Made by a program: the position numbers and the translations under genes. This document shows, one piece after another, positions 62,923-64,000 of a stretch of 64,000 nucleotides of DNA. This DNA is from Carpediemonas membranifera (Eukaryota; Fornicata). Position 1 is the first letter of the stretch. Each line of letters begins with the position of its first letter. The DNA lies in the NCBI GenBank assembly GCA_019828565.1, contig JAHDYR010000025.1, positions 124,001 through 188,000 on the forward strand. Reading direction: 5' to 3'. The notes beneath the pieces were generated by a model, which saw nothing but the letters and a program-made list of their open reading frames with translations, was not told the DNA's origin and searched no databases.

Positions 62923-64000
62923 ATGCCAGCCTCGTCGCGACTTATTGGCATCGTTAGCCTTCTAAGACAGCTCACTGAGCTCTCAAATGACAAGTATTCT
63001 GCAACAGCGGGCCTGATCCCCGCACATTTGACATCCACACTGCGCCTTCTCGAGCAATCGCTCTCACGGCCGCCGTCTCCCGTACAACTTGATGCCGACG
63101 ATAACCTGGATATCCTTGCGGAGATTGAGCACCTCCTTGTGGCTCTTGAGCAGCTCCCCCAGTTTGAGCAACGAGCGGCTTGCCTCGGCCTCCTGAAGCA
63201 CGCTGTCCTCTACATCCGCAAGCCCCCACGCACAATCAACCTGGATGTACCCCTAGACAAGCTACCCGACGCGATCTTCACTCTGGCGTCCCCTATTCTC
63301 TCCGCCGTCATCATCACGGCGAACGCAGGCCCGGACGTCTGGTTCCTGTGCCAGAAGTTCGCCCTCATGAAGGTACAGTTCGAGAATGGACGCAGACGCA
63401 TCTTCCGCGATGGTCTTGAGACTATCGCCTTCGCTGGCCGCGTCTACTGCAAGGGTGTCAACGTCAACGGGCAGGTCGGCATCGGCAGCGACGTGCCCTT
63501 CATTCCTGAGCTAACCCGGGTGCGGCGGGTCCCGCCCCTCATCGACGTCTTCTACGGCGACACGTGCGTCTTCGGCATCACCGCCACCCACAAGCTTTGG
63601 GCATGGGGCGCCAACTCCTATGGCCAGCTGGGAGTCGGGTCGACCGAGGGCCGCATCAGCAGTCCCATGCGCGTGAGGCTGCCGGCCGACTGCAAGCCCT
63701 ACCTGACCCGCTCAACCCGCCACTCGACGTTTATCGCGACCAACAAGGGCTGGTTCGCCACTGGCCGCAACATGCTGGAGCAGCTGGGACTAGGGCACCG
63801 CCAGTTCGTCCGCACGCCCCAACGCATCAACTTCGGGTCCCACTTGGTGTCAGACATCTACAGCAACTACGACAGCACGTTCGCCTGGACAACGAGCGGC
63901 GAGGTCCTCAGCTGCGGATGGAACGAGTACGGGCAGGCCGGGACGGGCGGGGCCGAACGGACAATCCGGTGGCGTCCCGTGGTCCTGCCGTCGGTCGACC
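62923..64000 (+). CDS. RCC1-repeat (beta-propeller) protein, 3' end outside window
   Basis: At least 359 residues from the ATG at 62923, the first in frame after a TAA at 62902. A helical N-terminus of about 145 residues (LIGIVSLLRQLTELS, LEQLPQFEQRAACLG) precedes RCC1-type blades: GRVYCKGVNVNGQVGIGSD, HKLWAWGANSYGQLGVGS, KGWFATGRNMLEQLGLGHR and GEVLSCGWNEYGQAGTGG. RCC1 folds act as Ran GEF or in ubiquitin ligases and other scaffolds. The extra N-terminal helices argue against the simple Ran GEF. No stop in frame by 64000. Confidence 0.75.
   Translation, partial: MPASSRLIGIVSLLRQLTELSNDKYSATAGLIPAHLTSTLRLLEQSLSRPPSPVQLDADDNLDILAEIEHLLVALEQLPQFEQRAACLGLLKHAVLYIRKPPRTINLDVPLDKLPDAIFTLASPILSAVIITANAGPDVWFLCQKFALMKVQFENGRRRIFRDGLETIAFAGRVYCKGVNVNGQVGIGSDVPFIPELTRVRRVPPLIDVFYGDTCVFGITATHKLWAWGANSYGQLGVGSTEGRISSPMRVRLPADCKPYLTRSTRHSTFIATNKGWFATGRNMLEQLGLGHRQFVRTPQRINFGSHLVSDIYSNYDSTFAWTTSGEVLSCGWNEYGQAGTGGAERTIRWRPVVLPSVD

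Noticed and set aside
1-64000. CRISPR array, rRNA or tRNA genes
   Set aside because: No regularly spaced repeats and no GGTTCGANTCC-type B box in a plausible context were found by eye on either strand; a tRNA scan would be needed to be sure.

Overview
The window is nuclear DNA of a compact, GC-rich, flagellated protist. Genes lie on both strands about 50-300 bp apart. Most are single ORFs, but at least six hold spliceosomal introns, five of them only 28-29 nt (three clear, two weaker). Products are eukaryotic throughout: MCM4, RFC1, kinesin, Rab11, ESCRT-I Vps23, two FG nucleoporins, Trm1, a VIP-type inositol pyrophosphate kinase, eS7, and the ciliary proteins AHI1 and PIERCE1. Three things suggest a fornicate metamonad (Carpediemonas-like): the tiny introns with (C/T)NACACAG-type 3' ends, a TGTAAAY/AGTAAAC-like element just after many stop codons, and an initiator-like ACTGCGCA element 2-50 bp before many start codons. 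The taxonomic call is inference and could be wrong.

Layout. 0-6 kb: formin 3' end, Myb/SANT-like protein, adenosine deaminase, longin-like protein, kinesin with a C-terminal chromodomain. 6.0-8.5 kb: Fanzor/TnpB-like element 1. 8.6-16.3 kb: eS7, a small ORF, an intron-bearing LRR protein, a membrane protein, a CaaX-ended PPP phosphatase beside the STE24 CaaX protease, and a NAPE-PLD-like hydrolase. 16.8-24.3 kb: RFC1, a very large PPIP5K/VIP1 with two phosphatase domains, and gamma-SNAP. 24.3-26.7 kb: Fanzor element 2. 26.7-34.2 kb: BUD13, an ARM-like protein, NUP58, cyclin Y-like, MCM4. 34.3-35.9 kb: Fanzor element 3. 36-49.4 kb: AHI1, an unknown, a PD-(D/E)XK protein, Rab11, DDX11-like helicase, Vps23, a helical-repeat protein, LMBR1-like, a SAM protein. 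49.5-64 kb: CPA2 antiporter with TrkA-like domains, small ORFs, a 7-TM protein, coiled-coil proteins, Trm1, a FAR1-like zinc-finger protein, NUP54, PIERCE1 and the start of an RCC1-repeat protein.

The most unusual content is a family of three Fanzor (eukaryotic RNA-guided TnpB-like nuclease) elements. Each is decayed, and each is flanked by its own 25-33 bp direct repeat. In elements 1 and 3 the repeat spans the core promoter of the downstream host gene. The repeat flanking element 2 recurs, inside a 53-bp identical block, at an unoccupied site about 15 kb away (9525-9577). The clearest non-mobile novelties are: NUP54 and NUP58, partners in the central nuclear pore channel, sharing a nearly identical promoter and FG domain; a PPIP5K with tandem phosphatase domains, the first lacking its catalytic histidine; and a kinesin-chromodomain fusion.

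No tRNA, rRNA or CRISPR array was recognised. Starts were chosen at ATG codons, usually the first one after the ACTGCGCA-type element.
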